Positions 35,517 to 44,417 of a stretch of DNA of 64,000 nt are shown here, in pieces. Source of the DNA: Stakelama portus (GTDB taxonomy: Bacteria > Pseudomonadota > Alphaproteobacteria > Sphingomonadales > Sphingomonadaceae); contig NZ_QFZL01000001.1 of assembly GCF_003171655.1 (NCBI RefSeq), forward strand, positions 558,001 to 622,000, read 5' to 3'. The stretch's first letter is position 1. The number at the start of each line of letters is the position of its first letter. Both the position numbers and the translations under genes were made by a program. Under the pieces are notes generated by a model, which worked only from the letters and a program-made list of their open reading frames with translations, made no database searches and was not told the origin of the DNA.

Positions 35517-36974
35517 TCAAAGTTCGGGGCGCCAGTCCCATCCCATCGGGTCGCCGTCCATGACTTCGACTCCTGCGGCGGTCAGTTCGTCGCGGATTGC
35601 GTCGGATTGCGCAAAATCCTTGTTCGCGCGCGCTTCGCGGCGTTCGGCAAGCCGGGTTTCGATCGCTTCGGCAGTCAGCGTCGCGCCGTCGGGGCGGACG
35701 CGCAGATCGGCGCGCGTGAGACGAAGCAAATCGAGCCCCAGCACCGCGTCGAATTCGGCAAGCGCCTCGATCCGCGCTTCGGCAGGCATGCGCTTTTGCG
35801 CCAGCAGATCGTCGAGGATCGGCAGCGCACGCGGCGTGTTGAGATCGTCCGACACGGCTTCATCAAGCGCGGCGATGAATCGCGCCGCCGGATGGCCTTC
35901 GGCACGCGCGGCACCGGTGGCGGTCGCTTCGACGGGATCCGGCAGATGCTTGCGCACCGCCATCACCAGCCGCTTCAGCCGCGTCAGCGCCGCCGCCAGA
36001 TTGTCGGTGCTGAACTCCAGCTCGCTGCGATACTGGGCCGAGAGGCACATCAGCCGATAGGCGAGCGGGTGCACGCCGCGCGCGATCAGTCCGTCGAGCG
36101 TGGCGATCCCGCCCTTCGACTTTGACATCTTGCCGCCGCGATCGACCAGAAAGTTGTTGTGCATCCAGAAGCGCGCACCGGTGTCCGCGCAGCTGCAATA
36201 GGCCTGATTCTGAGCGATTTCGTTGACGTGGTGAATCTCGCGATGGTCGATGCCGCCGGTATGGATATCGAACGGCATGCCCAGATACATCCGGCCCATC
36301 ACCGAACATTCAAGGTGCCAGCCCGGCGCGCCTTTGCCCCAGGGCGAATCCCATTCCATCTGGCGGGTTTCGCCCGGCGGCGTCTTGCGCCAGATCGCGA
36401 AATCCTGCGGATGGCGCTTGCCCGCGACCGGGTCGATACGGCCTTCGCCGGCATCGTCCTGCGCGCCGGCCAGCCGCCCGTAATCGGGCACGGTGGTGCT
36501 GTCGAAATAGAGGCCGCTGTCGATTTCATAGCAATGTTCGGGCGCGATCTTCTTCGCGAAATCGAGCATTTCCTCGATGCAGCTGGTGGCGGTCGGCATG
36601 TGATCGGGCGTGCGGATGTTGAGATCGTCCAGATTGCGCCGGAACACCGCCGTATAATGCGCGGCGATGTCCCACGCGCTCATCGCGCGCGCCTTTGCCG
36701 CTGCTTCCATCTTGTCGTCGCCCGCGTCGGCATCCGATGTCAGATGGCCGACATCGGTGATGTTGAGGACATGGGTGAGCGCATAGCCCTTCCACCGCAG
36801 CACGCGGCTCAGCGTGTCGGTGAAGACATAGGCGCGCAGATTGCCGAGATGCGGATCGCTGTAAACCGTCGGTCCGCACGAATAGACGCGCACGCCCTTT
36901 TCGGAATCGATCGGTTCGAAACGCTCGATCGAGCGGGAGATGGAATTATAGAATGTGAGCGGTGCCTGCTGCAT
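35517..36974 (-). CDS. cysS: Cysteinyl-tRNA synthetase
   Basis: A 485-residue class I aminoacyl-tRNA synthetase for cysteine. The zinc-binding Cys begins the VYSCGPTVYSDPHLGNLRAY segment, which also includes the HIGH-type HLGN. ECSVMGRMYLGMPFDIHTGG and HHVNEIAQNQAY supply further zinc ligands and the active site. KMSKS is intact (GGKMSKSKG, near residue 285). The C-terminal DALR-like and tail regions are normal. The ATG at 36974 gives standard family length, though its ribosome-binding site is weak. A tRNA-Cys gene lies about 1.2 kb away. Confidence 0.97.
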   Translation of the reverse strand: MQQAPLTFYNSISRSIERFEPIDSEKGVRVYSCGPTVYSDPHLGNLRAYVFTDTLSRVLRWKGYALTHVLNITDVGHLTSDADAGDDKMEAAAKARAMSAWDIAAHYTAVFRRNLDDLNIRTPDHMPTATSCIEEMLDFAKKIAPEHCYEIDSGLYFDSTTVPDYGRLAGAQDDAGEGRIDPVAGKRHPQDFAIWRKTPPGETRQMEWDSPWGKGAPGWHLECSVMGRMYLGMPFDIHTGGIDHREIHHVNEIAQNQAYCSCADTGARFWMHNNFLVDRGGKMSKSKGGIATLDGLIARGVHPLAYRLMCLSAQYRSELEFSTDNLAAALTRLKRLVMAVRKHLPDPVEATATGAARAEGHPAARFIAALDEAVSDDLNTPRALPILDDLLAQKRMPAEARIEALAEFDAVLGLDLLRLTRADLRVRPDGATLTAEAIETRLAERREARANKDFAQSDAIRDELTAAGVEVMDGDPMGWDWRPEL

Positions 36975-37087
36975 GGCGGTGGCCCATAACGGCTCACATT
37001 GATTTCGTCACATATTACTGCGCGATGGCGCATTGATGCGTCGCAGCATATACTCGCTGGTGATTCGAGGGGTGGGATAGAACGTCA

Positions 37088-37297
37088 GTGGAAAAATTGT
37101 CGATCATCGGAATTGCAGTCGCTTCGGTGCTGCTCGTCGCGGCCGTTCTACGCGTGATCGTCAAGCGCAAGCGCAAACATGCACGCCGCGCCCGCAGGCA
37201 GCGCAACATCGCGCATCGCTCGGCATGGGAATGGCTCTATGGCCGTTCGCGGACCCACAAAAGGCTGACCTATCGGCCTGAAGATCCGGCGGTATAG
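37088..37297 (+). CDS. Small basic membrane protein
   Basis: A possible 69-residue protein from GTG 37088, with one transmembrane helix (residues 6-26, IGIAVASVLLVAAVLRVIV) followed by a strongly basic tail (KRKRKHARRARRQR) and a Trp/Tyr-containing end. No good ribosome-binding site is visible, so the start is uncertain. The codon pattern and the hydrophobic-then-basic layout make a real protein plausible. I do not recognise it. It faces the next gene tail to tail with 12 bp between stops. Confidence 0.5.
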   Translation: MEKLSIIGIAVASVLLVAAVLRVIVKRKRKHARRARRQRNIAHRSAWEWLYGRSRTHKRLTYRPEDPAV

Positions 37298-37309
37298 GCG
37301 CCCTGCGCT

Positions 37310-37597
37310 TCAGACCTGCTGGTCGAGCGCCTTCGCCACCATCGCGCTCCAGATTTCCGCGACATCGCCGCCTGCCTTTTCGCCCGCCGCAACCATGTCG
37401 GCAGTCGGTTCGCGCAGCGTTTTCAGAACCGCTTTCGCGCGCGACACTTCCTGATCCCAGGTGGCATCGATATGCCCGCTGACGGCGGCGGCGATTGCCG
37501 CACCTCCGGCGGGCCTGTCGCCATTGGGGCTATGCGCTTCGGCACAGATGACGCGCGCGATTCGTTCGATCGGCGATGTCAGGGCGATATCGGTCAT
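37310..37597 (-). CDS. Hypothetical cytoplasmic protein
   Basis: A 95-residue soluble protein starting at MTDIALTSPIERIARVI with GGGAG about eight bases before the ATG. It is mostly helical, without cysteines apart from one near residue 19 (VICAEAHSPNG), and has a central Gly/Ala stretch (PAGGAAIAAAVSGH). No known motif was recognised. It lies downstream of the zinc-ribbon gene on the same strand, and the two may be co-transcribed. Confidence 0.6.
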   Translation of the reverse strand: MTDIALTSPIERIARVICAEAHSPNGDRPAGGAAIAAAVSGHIDATWDQEVSRAKAVLKTLREPTADMVAAGEKAGGDVAEIWSAMVAKALDQQV

Positions 37598-37715
37598 GGC
37601 ATGGCTCCCGTTCGCTTTCAGGGGCAGTGCCTGCCTATTCGGGCTGTTCCGCAACTGCGGAAAACGGGCCAGGGATCGGGCAGGCGCGCGATCCCCGGGC
37701 CTTGCCGGATGGTGA

Positions 37716-37949
37716 TCAGGCCGCCAGCGACCCTCCGACGGCGGATTTGCCGTGGCGCCGGAACAGGCCGGTTCCCTGCATGCCCCCGGCCATCATCGGC
37801 ACGGCGGTGCCGCAATAGGCGCATTCGGCGGTCATGCGACCGATGATCCAGTGCGACTTGCCGCAGCCGGGGCAGTGATTTGCCTCATCCGGGCGATACG
37901 CAACACGATACCCGGTATGGGCCTGACGGATGCCGAAATCGTACATCAT
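37716..37949 (-). CDS. Small zinc-ribbon protein
   Basis: A 77-residue protein with two Cys pairs arranged as a zinc ribbon (CPGCGKSHW near residue 26 and CAYCGTAVP near residue 43), flanked by a Met/Gly-rich C-terminal stretch. The ATG has GGGAGA upstream. The knuckles suggest nucleic-acid or protein binding, but no family name can be given. Confidence 0.65.
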   Translation of the reverse strand: MMYDFGIRQAHTGYRVAYRPDEANHCPGCGKSHWIIGRMTAECAYCGTAVPMMAGGMQGTGLFRRHGKSAVGGSLAA

Positions 37950-38211
37950 TTGTCTCCCTTAACCGGGGCATATAACGGGCCGGGAAATGGGTTTGTTCCG
38001 CATGTGTCGCGAGCCGCGTCAATGGCGTTCCGCCGCTCGGATGGCGCGACTCGCCGCGAAACCTGTCGAATATCCGGCCTGAGACGAAGCGAAATTCGTC
38101 ATCGTGCGGCCGCGCGACTCGGGCGGGGATATCCGGTCCGGGGCCCGGTCCGGGGCGCGTGGACGCCGGCGTTTCGATCGGAAAAGGCGCTGCCGCGCGT
38201 CGCGGCGATAA
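37950..38211. other. Non-coding stretch before tRNA-Cys
   Basis: No supported gene lies in these 262 bp between the zinc-ribbon gene start and the 3' end of tRNA-Cys. Frames that cross it are shadows. It carries the promoter of the minus-strand zinc-ribbon gene and the 3' flank of the tRNA. Confidence 0.4.
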
Positions 38212-38285
38212 TGGAGGCCCGAGCCGGAATCGAACCGGCGTATACGGATTTGCAGTCCGCTGCGTCACCACTCCGCCATCGGGCC
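38212..38285 (-). tRNA. tRNA-Cys (GCA)
   Basis: A 74-nt cloverleaf on the minus strand with a 7-bp acceptor stem (GGCCCGA pairing with TCGGGCC), anticodon loop CTGCAAA giving anticodon GCA, T-arm GGTTCGATTCC and an encoded CCA end at 38212-38214. The D-arm is short, as usual for tRNA-Cys. Confidence 0.95.
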
Positions 38286-38490
38286 TCGGCGCGGTGAAGG
38301 CGCGAAATGCGCGGCGGCGGCTCCGCTGTCAACAGCGACGATGATTCCCGCGCTTGACGTGGCCGCTCCGGCTCCCGAAATCAAAGTTTCTGGCGGGGTT
38401 GCTTGGCGGAGGGGAAATGCCGCGATACAAGCGCCGCAACGCAACAAGTGTATTGCGCGACTATAACAGTTGTGCGACAGGGCAGGAATG

Positions 38491-39171
38491 ATGACTCAGA
38501 CAGTGGAATCCCCTGTAGGCGGCGCGGATCGTTTCGAAACGATGCGGCATGCGATGGTGGCGAGCCAGCTTCGCACCAACGCCGTCAGCGACGCGCGCGT
38601 GGTCGAAGCGATGGCCCGGGTGCCGCGCGAGCGGTTTGTTCCCGAAACGGTACGCGCGATCGCCTATCGCGACACGCTGCTGCCGCTTACCGATGGCCGC
38701 AAACAGAATCTGCCGATGGCGACCGGGCGGCTGCTGACCGAGGCGCAGCTGCGGCCCGACGATCGCGTGCTGCTGATCGGCGCGACGGGGGGCTATACCG
38801 CCGCAGTGCTGGCGCGGCTGGCCGGTTCGGTGGTCGCGGTCGAAGAGGATGCGGCGCTGGTCGCGCTGGCAAAGGCGGCTCTGGCCGACGAAGCCAAGGT
38901 CGAACTGGCCGATGGTCCGCTGGCCCAGGGCTGGGCCGCGGGCGCGCCCTATGACCTGCTGATGATCGATGGTGCCGTCGAACAAATTCCCGAATCGCTT
39001 CTCGAACAGCTTAAGCCCGGTGCGCGCGTCGTCACCGGGATTGTCGATCGCGGCGTTACGCGGCTGGCAAAGGGGCGGCGCACCGCCGGCGGCTTCGGCC
39101 TTGTCGATTTTGCGGACTGCGAATGTGCGGTCCTTCCCGGTTTCGCCCGTCCGGCGAGCTTCCGGTTCTGA
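38491..39171 (+). CDS. pcm: Protein-L-isoaspartate O-methyltransferase
   Basis: A 226-residue SAM-dependent methyltransferase of the PCMT family, which repairs isoaspartyl residues. It shows MVASQLRTNAVSD, MARVPRERFVPE near residue 50, and a SAM-binding LLIGATGGYTAAVLARL motif near residue 100, where the usual GxGSGY is altered to GATGGY. The start is one of two adjacent ATGs (38488 or 38491) after GGCAGG. It is directly followed by a tolC-like gene, an order common in alphaproteobacteria where such proteins are often annotated only as PCMT-like. Confidence 0.88.
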   Translation: MTQTVESPVGGADRFETMRHAMVASQLRTNAVSDARVVEAMARVPRERFVPETVRAIAYRDTLLPLTDGRKQNLPMATGRLLTEAQLRPDDRVLLIGATGGYTAAVLARLAGSVVAVEEDAALVALAKAALADEAKVELADGPLAQGWAAGAPYDLLMIDGAVEQIPESLLEQLKPGARVVTGIVDRGVTRLAKGRRTAGGFGLVDFADCECAVLPGFARPASFRF

Positions 39172-39179
39172 ACACGGGA

Positions 39180-40730
39180 ATGAAACCCATGCGAATCTCT
39201 TCCTTGCTCCTGGGTGCGAGCCTGCTCGCGGTAGCGGCTCCGGCCGCCGCACAGACGGCCCCGACCCCCGCGACCGCCGACGCCGAGGCGCCGACGACGA
39301 CGCTGCGCGAGGCAATGGTGCAGGCGTACAACACCAATCCCGAACTGAGCGGCGAGCGCGCCAATCTGCGCGCCACCGATGAAGGCGTGCCGCTGGCGCG
39401 TGCATCGGGTCTGCCGACGGTCAGCACGAGCAGCTCCTATAGCGAAAGCCTGTACGACAGCGGCGCGACTGCGGTCAGCCCGCCGCGCACCGCTTCGGTC
39501 GGCATCGATGCCTCGCTGCCGATCTATTCGGGCGGGTCGGTGGCCAATTCGGTGCGTGCCGCCGAACGCCGGGTCGAGGCCGGGCGCGCCAATCTGCGCG
39601 GTGCCGAATCCGATCTCTTCGTGTCGGTCGTCACGGTCTATCTCGACGTCATGCGCTATGAAGCGATCGTTCGCCTCAACCGCCAGAATGTCGAAGCGCT
39701 GAAGGTCAATCTTCAGGCGACGCGCGACCGGTTCGAAGTCGGCGACCTGACGCGGACCGACGTTGCCCAGTCCGAAGCGCGGCTTGCGCTGGCCGAGAGC
39801 CAGCTGCGCGGCGCCGAGGCGCAGCTGATCGCTGCCCGCGAATCCTATATCCGCGTGGTCGGCACGCCGCCGGGCGCGCTGGCCGCGCCGCCGCCGCTGC
39901 CCGACCTGCCCGACAGCCCGGATGCGGCCGTGCGCATCGCGCTCGACGAAAATCCCAGCCTCGCCGCCGCGCGCAAGGCACGCGAAGCCAGCCGCTTCGA
40001 CACCGATGTCGCGCGCGCTTCGCGCCTGCCCAAGGTGAGCGTCAATCTCGGCACCGATTATTATAATCGCCTCGGGTCGCTTGGGAATCAGGCCTCGGCG
40101 CTCGGCTATACCAATGATGGCGTGGCCGCGTCGGCGGGGCTCAGCCTGTCGCTGCCGCTGTTCCAGGGCGGTCGTCCTGCGGCGCAGATCCGCCAGGCAC
40201 AGGCCCGCGAATCGCAGGCGATCGAGCAGGTCACCTATATCGAGCGCGCGGTCGTGTCTCAGGTCCGTTCGGCCTATGCCAATTACCAGTCGACGCTGCG
40301 CGTGATCGAAGCTTCGCGCGTCGCGGTGCAGGCCAACCAGCTGTCGCTCGAAGGCGTGCGTGCGGAAAACAGCGTCGGCACCCGCACGATCCTCGACATC
40401 CTCAACGCCGAGCAGGAATTGCTCAACGCGCAGGTCAATTATGTGACGGCCGAGCGCGACGCCTATGTCGCCGGTTTCACGCTGCTTGCGGCGATGGGCC
40501 GTGCAGAAGCGGAGGATCTGGGCCTGGGCGGCGGTGCGCTCTACGATCCGATGGCGAATTACAACAATGTCCGGGGCCGCTGGTCCGATTGGGGCACGGG
40601 AAACACGCCCGAACCGGTCGCGACATCGACCGCGCAGACGCCGGCGCAGACCCCGGATGTCAGCAACACGCTCGACCCGTTGCTGCAACACCCGGTTGAC
40701 ACGACCTACCCCGATAGCTCAGGGGATTAG
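39180..40730 (+). CDS. tolC: TolC-family outer-membrane efflux channel
   Basis: A 516-residue outer-membrane factor with a signal peptide ending at APAAAQ. Two TolC repeats are visible: the first includes LREAMVQAYNTNPELSGERA and TRDRFEVGDLTRTDVAQSEA, the second LSLSLPLFQGGRPAAQIRQA and NSVGTRTILDILNAEQELLN. It forms the trimeric exit duct for type I secretion and tripartite efflux pumps, and could serve the ABC exporter at 16-20 kb. It starts eight bases after pcm. An ATG three codons later is an alternative start. A Thr/Ala/Pro-rich C-terminal tail is poorly conserved. Confidence 0.94.
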   Translation: MKPMRISSLLLGASLLAVAAPAAAQTAPTPATADAEAPTTTLREAMVQAYNTNPELSGERANLRATDEGVPLARASGLPTVSTSSSYSESLYDSGATAVSPPRTASVGIDASLPIYSGGSVANSVRAAERRVEAGRANLRGAESDLFVSVVTVYLDVMRYEAIVRLNRQNVEALKVNLQATRDRFEVGDLTRTDVAQSEARLALAESQLRGAEAQLIAARESYIRVVGTPPGALAAPPPLPDLPDSPDAAVRIALDENPSLAAARKAREASRFDTDVARASRLPKVSVNLGTDYYNRLGSLGNQASALGYTNDGVAASAGLSLSLPLFQGGRPAAQIRQAQARESQAIEQVTYIERAVVSQVRSAYANYQSTLRVIEASRVAVQANQLSLEGVRAENSVGTRTILDILNAEQELLNAQVNYVTAERDAYVAGFTLLAAMGRAEAEDLGLGGGALYDPMANYNNVRGRWSDWGTGNTPEPVATSTAQTPAQTPDVSNTLDPLLQHPVDTTYPDSSGD

Positions 40731-40770
40731 GGTTAACCGCGCAGGAGCGCATAGATAAGGGGTGCTCGAT

Positions 40771-41286
40771 ATGGGGGATATCAGTACCGAGCCGTCGATG
40801 GAGGAGATTCTCTCGTCCATCAAACGGATCATTTCCGAAGAGGGCAGCACGGCGACCCAGCCGCGCTCCCGCCGTTCCGCGCGCGCCTTGCCGCAGCAGA
40901 GCGAATCGCGTGGCGGTGGCCGCGATGCCGAGGACGAAGTGCTCGAACTGAGCAACCCGGTCGATTCGCCGCGTCCCGATCCCGTCGCCGAATGCCGCCA
41001 ACCCGAATCGGCAAAGGACGAACCCTGTCAGCAGGAGCAGGTGGAAGCGTTGCGTAACGCCGAAACGATCATTTCCGATCGCGCCGCACAGGCGAGCCGG
41101 GGGCAGTTGGAGGCTTTGTCGCGTATGGTGATCAAGCCGCAGACGCCCGGTTCCGACACGCTGGAGGGCATGGTCCGCGAAATGTTGCGTCCGATGCTCA
41201 GCGACTGGCTCGATGAAAATCTGCCGCGCATCGTCGAGCAGATGGTTTCCAAGGAAATCTCCCGCATCACCGGCCGCAACGGCTGA
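40771..41286 (+). CDS. popZ: PopZ-like polar organising protein (DUF2497)
   Basis: A 171-residue acidic protein of the DUF2497/PopZ group. The N-terminus STEPSMEEILSSIKRIISEE is the conserved helix that contacts partners. The middle is disordered and charged, and the C-terminal helices (LEGMVREMLRPMLSDWLDENLPRIVEQMVSKEI) form the oligomerisation module. In Caulobacter PopZ builds a polar matrix anchoring the chromosome origin. The position between tolC and valS is characteristic. The ATG at 40771 follows AAGGGG; a GTG three codons upstream is possible. Confidence 0.9.
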   Translation: MGDISTEPSMEEILSSIKRIISEEGSTATQPRSRRSARALPQQSESRGGGRDAEDEVLELSNPVDSPRPDPVAECRQPESAKDEPCQQEQVEALRNAETIISDRAAQASRGQLEALSRMVIKPQTPGSDTLEGMVREMLRPMLSDWLDENLPRIVEQMVSKEISRITGRNG

Positions 41287-41381
41287 ATTGCGCTCCCGAA
41301 AGGGGGCGTCTTTCCGATTGATCGTGCGACATGCGCCGCGCAGGCTTGTCTTGCGCGGCGGCGCGGTTATGTGCCGGGCCT

Positions 41382-44204
41382 ATGAGTGAACTGCCCAAAA
41401 CCTTCGATCCGGCCGAGATCGAGAAGCGCTGGTATCAACATTGGGAAAGCGAAGGCCTGTTCCGGCCCGAACGCCCGAATGCCGAGCCATGGACGCTGGT
41501 AAACCCGCCGCCCAATGTGACGGGCAGCCTGCACATCGGCCATGCGCTCGACAATACGTTGCAGGACATCCTCGTCCGCCATGCGCGGCTGCAGGGCAAA
41601 GATGCGCGCTGGGTGGTCGGCACCGATCATGCCGGCATCGCGACGCAGATGGTGGTCGAACGCCAGCTCAACGAAAAACAGCAGAAACGCACCGATTTCA
41701 CGCGCGAGGAATTCGTCGCGAAGGTGTGGGAGTGGAAGGAAGAGAGCGGCGGTGCGATCACCGGCCAGCTCCGCCGCCTCGGCTGTTCGATGGACTGGGC
41801 GAACGAACGCTTCACCATGGACGAAGGCTTTACCAAAGCCGTGCTCAAGGTGTTCGTCGACCTGTATAATCAGGGCCTGCTGTATCGCGACAAGCGTCTG
41901 GTCAACTGGGACCCGGGCCTTGGCACTGCGATCAGCGACCTTGAGGTCGAAACGGTCGAAGTGAAGGGCAGTTTCTGGCGCTTCCGCTATCCGCTCGCCG
42001 ATGGCAGCGGCCATATCGAGGTTGCGACGACGCGCCCCGAAACCATGCTGGCCGACATGGCGGTTGCAGTGCATCCCGAGGATGACCGCTATACCGCGCT
42101 GGTCGGCAAGCAGATCAAGCTGCCGATCACTGGCCGGCTGATCCCGATCGTCGCCGACGAACATGCCGATCCCGAACTCGGCTCGGGCGCGGTGAAGATC
42201 ACACCGGGACATGATTTTAACGACTTCGAAGTCGGCAAGCGCGCGGGGTTCAAGCCCGGCGAGATGCTCAACATGCTCGACGCCAACGCTGCGGTGACTC
42301 AGACTGCAGACGGGCTGATTCCCGACGAATATCTCGGTCTCGACCGGTTCGATGCGCGCAAGCTGGTGGTGCAGCGGCTCAAGGAACTGGGCTGCCTGAT
42401 CCCGCATGTCGTCAAGGACAAGGAAGGCAACGAGACCGAACACGACGCCGAACCGCGCACGATCCAGACGCCGTTCGGCGACCGATCGAATGTGGTGATC
42501 GAACCCTGGCTGACCGACCAATGGTATGTCGACGCGGAAACGCTCGCCAAACCGGCGATCGAAGCGGTCCGCTCGGGCGCGATCAACATGGTGCCCAAGA
42601 GCTGGGAGAAGACCTTCTTCCACTGGATGGACAATATCCAGCCCTGGTGCGTGTCGCGTCAGCTTTGGTGGGGGCATCGGATTCCGGCCTGGTATGCCGA
42701 GGATGGCAGCGTCTATGTTGCGGAAAGCGAAGCCGAGGCACAGCAGCAGGCTGGCGAGGGTGTCGCGCTCCAGCGCGACGAAGACGTGCTCGACACCTGG
42801 TTCTCTTCCGCGCTGTGGCCGTTCGCGACGATGGGCTGGCCCGATCCGGGCGAATGGGAAAAACGCTATCCCAACAGCGTCCTGATCTCGGGCTTCGACA
42901 TCCTGTTCTTCTGGGACGCGCGGATGATGATGCAGGGTTTGCACTTCCTGAAAGAAGTGCCGTTCAAGACGCTGTATCTGCACGGTTTGGTCCGCGCCGC
43001 CGACGGATCGAAAATGTCCAAGTCCAAGGGCAATACGGTCGATCCGCTCGGCCTGATCGATCAATATGGCGCCGATGCGCTGCGTTTCTTCATGGCGGCG
43101 ATGGAAAGCCAGGGCCGCGACATCAAGATGGATGAGCGCCGTGTCGAGGGCTATCGCAATTTCGCGACCAAGCTGTGGAACGCAGCGCGCTTCTGTCAGT
43201 CGAACGGCATCGGCGCGAGCAGCAGCATCGAACCGCCGGTCGCCGATCTCGCGGTCAATCGCTGGATCATCGCCGAAACGGTGGCGTGCGTGCAGGCGAT
43301 GGACCTCGCCTTTGCCGATCTGCGCTTCGACGGCGCGGCGAACGCGATCTATCAGTTCGTGTGGAGCCGTTTCTGCGACTGGTATCTCGAACTGATCAAG
43401 CCGGTGCTGCAGGGGGGCGCTACCAACCCCGTTGGGGCTGAGCCTGTCGAAGCCCCGGCATCGGACGACGCCCTTCGACAAGCTCAGGGCGAACGGATCG
43501 ATCTGGGTAATGTCAGCGGCACATTCTCGGGCGATGAAATGCGCGAAGCCGCTGGCGCGCAGGGCGAGATTGCCGAAACTCGCGCCGTTGCCGGCTGGGT
43601 GCTCGATCAGATCCTCGTCATGCTCCATCCGTTCATGCCCTTCATCACCGAAGAGCTGTGGGCGAAGACGGGCACGCGCGACTATGATCTGATCGTCGCG
43701 AAATGGCCGATGGCCGATGCGCGTGCGCTCGATCCCGATGCCGCGCGCGAAATCGACTGGCTGATCGAACTGGTGAGCGAAATCCGCGCCGCGCGTACCG
43801 AAGTCAATGTTCCGCCGGGCGCGCGACTGCCGCTGCATGTCGCCGACGCTTCGGCGCTGACGCTGGCGCGGCTCGAACGGCAGGGCGCGGCGCTGGCGCG
43901 GCTTGCGCGAGTCGATGTGACCGGAGGCGATGCACCGACCGGCGGCGCGCTGCAGGTCGTGGTCGATGAAGCGACCTATGCGCTGCCGATCGGCGATGTC
44001 GTCGACCTCGAAGCCGAGCGCACGCGCCTGTCCAAGGCGATTGCTGCGGCGGAGAAGGAACGCGACAGCCTGTCCAAGCGGCTCGAAAACCCGGCATTCG
44101 TCGAAAAGGCCAAGCCCGAAGCCGTGGAAAAGGCGCGCGCCGATTTCGCCGACAAGGCGGCAGAGGCGGAACGGCTGACCGCGGCGCTCCAGCGGCTGGG
44201 CTGA
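41382..44204 (+). CDS. valS: Valyl-tRNA synthetase with internal insertion
   Basis: A 940-residue class I synthetase for valine. The HIGH motif lies in [19 protein letters not shown] near residue 47, the KMSKS motif in [13 protein letters not shown] near residue 545, and a C-terminal coiled-coil arm starts near residue 880. The start at [18 protein letters not shown] is the family N-terminus; upstream in-frame codons are ignored. Between [10 protein letters not shown] and [15 protein letters not shown] there are roughly 50 extra residues. Part of this is encoded by the dispersed repeat (see 43431-43494). The frame stays open, so the enzyme is presumably functional. Confidence 0.96.
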   Translation: MSELPKTFDPAEIEKRWYQHWESEGLFRPERPNAEPWTLVNPPPNVTGSLHIGHALDNTLQDILVRHARLQGKDARWVVGTDHAGIATQMVVERQLNEKQQKRTDFTREEFVAKVWEWKEESGGAITGQLRRLGCSMDWANERFTMDEGFTKAVLKVFVDLYNQGLLYRDKRLVNWDPGLGTAISDLEVETVEVKGSFWRFRYPLADGSGHIEVATTRPETMLADMAVAVHPEDDRYTALVGKQIKLPITGRLIPIVADEHADPELGSGAVKITPGHDFNDFEVGKRAGFKPGEMLNMLDANAAVTQTADGLIPDEYLGLDRFDARKLVVQRLKELGCLIPHVVKDKEGNETEHDAEPRTIQTPFGDRSNVVIEPWLTDQWYVDAETLAKPAIEAVRSGAINMVPKSWEKTFFHWMDNIQPWCVSRQLWWGHRIPAWYAEDGSVYVAESEAEAQQQAGEGVALQRDEDVLDTWFSSALWPFATMGWPDPGEWEKRYPNSVLISGFDILFFWDARMMMQGLHFLKEVPFKTLYLHGLVRAADGSKMSKSKGNTVDPLGLIDQYGADALRFFMAAMESQGRDIKMDERRVEGYRNFATKLWNAARFCQSNGIGASSSIEPPVADLAVNRWIIAETVACVQAMDLAFADLRFDGAANAIYQFVWSRFCDWYLELIKPVLQGGATNPVGAEPVEAPASDDALRQAQGERIDLGNVSGTFSGDEMREAAGAQGEIAETRAVAGWVLDQILVMLHPFMPFITEELWAKTGTRDYDLIVAKWPMADARALDPDAAREIDWLIELVSEIRAARTEVNVPPGARLPLHVADASALTLARLERQGAALARLARVDVTGGDAPTGGALQVVVDEATYALPIGDVVDLEAERTRLSKAIAAAEKERDSLSKRLENPAFVEKAKPEAVEKARADFADKAAEAERLTAALQRLG
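43431..43494. repeat. Dispersed palindromic repeat inside valS
   Basis: Two inverted 25-bp arms, GTTGGGGCTGAGCCTGTCGA on the left and CCTTCGACAAGCTCAGGGCG on the right, are separated by about a dozen bases. The right arm shares GCCCTTCGACAAGCTCAGGG with the intergenic element near nagZ. Here the element is read in frame as [20 protein letters not shown] and onward within the valS product. Confidence 0.8.
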
Positions 44205-44222
44205 TCGCGAATATCGCATGAC

Positions 44223-44262
44223 CGAAACCGGCGTTCCTGTGGTGGCAGGGGCGCCGGTTTCG
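44223..44262 (+). terminator. Hairpin after valS
   Basis: A perfect 11-bp inverted repeat, CGAAACCGGCG and CGCCGGTTTCG, encloses an 18-nt loop, starting 19 bp after the valS stop. No T-run follows, so it may be a Rho-assisted terminator or an RNA-stabilising hairpin. Confidence 0.6.
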
Positions 44263-44417
44263 CGTGGCATCGGCAGCCTCACCGCGGTTTACCAACAAGG
44301 AAAATTAATTAACCCAATATCTTAACCATCATTCTTGTTACTAACTGTCGCCACAGCGCCTATCTTCCGCTGTGTCACCAAGGGGCGGTTTCAGCCGTTT
44401 CGGACAGGGAAAGAATA

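Noticed and set aside
41382-44204. valS as a pseudogene because of the repeat insertion
   Set aside because: The frame stays open across the insert, and all catalytic motifs plus the C-terminal coiled coil remain, so it is most likely functional.
41367-44282. Very long open frame (about 970 codons) antisense to valS
   Set aside because: It mirrors valS codon structure in a high-GC genome, shows no family motifs, and valS is unambiguous. The same applies to long antisense frames opposite argS (6256-7893), the large TonB receptor (55791-58394) and dnaX (20750-22432).
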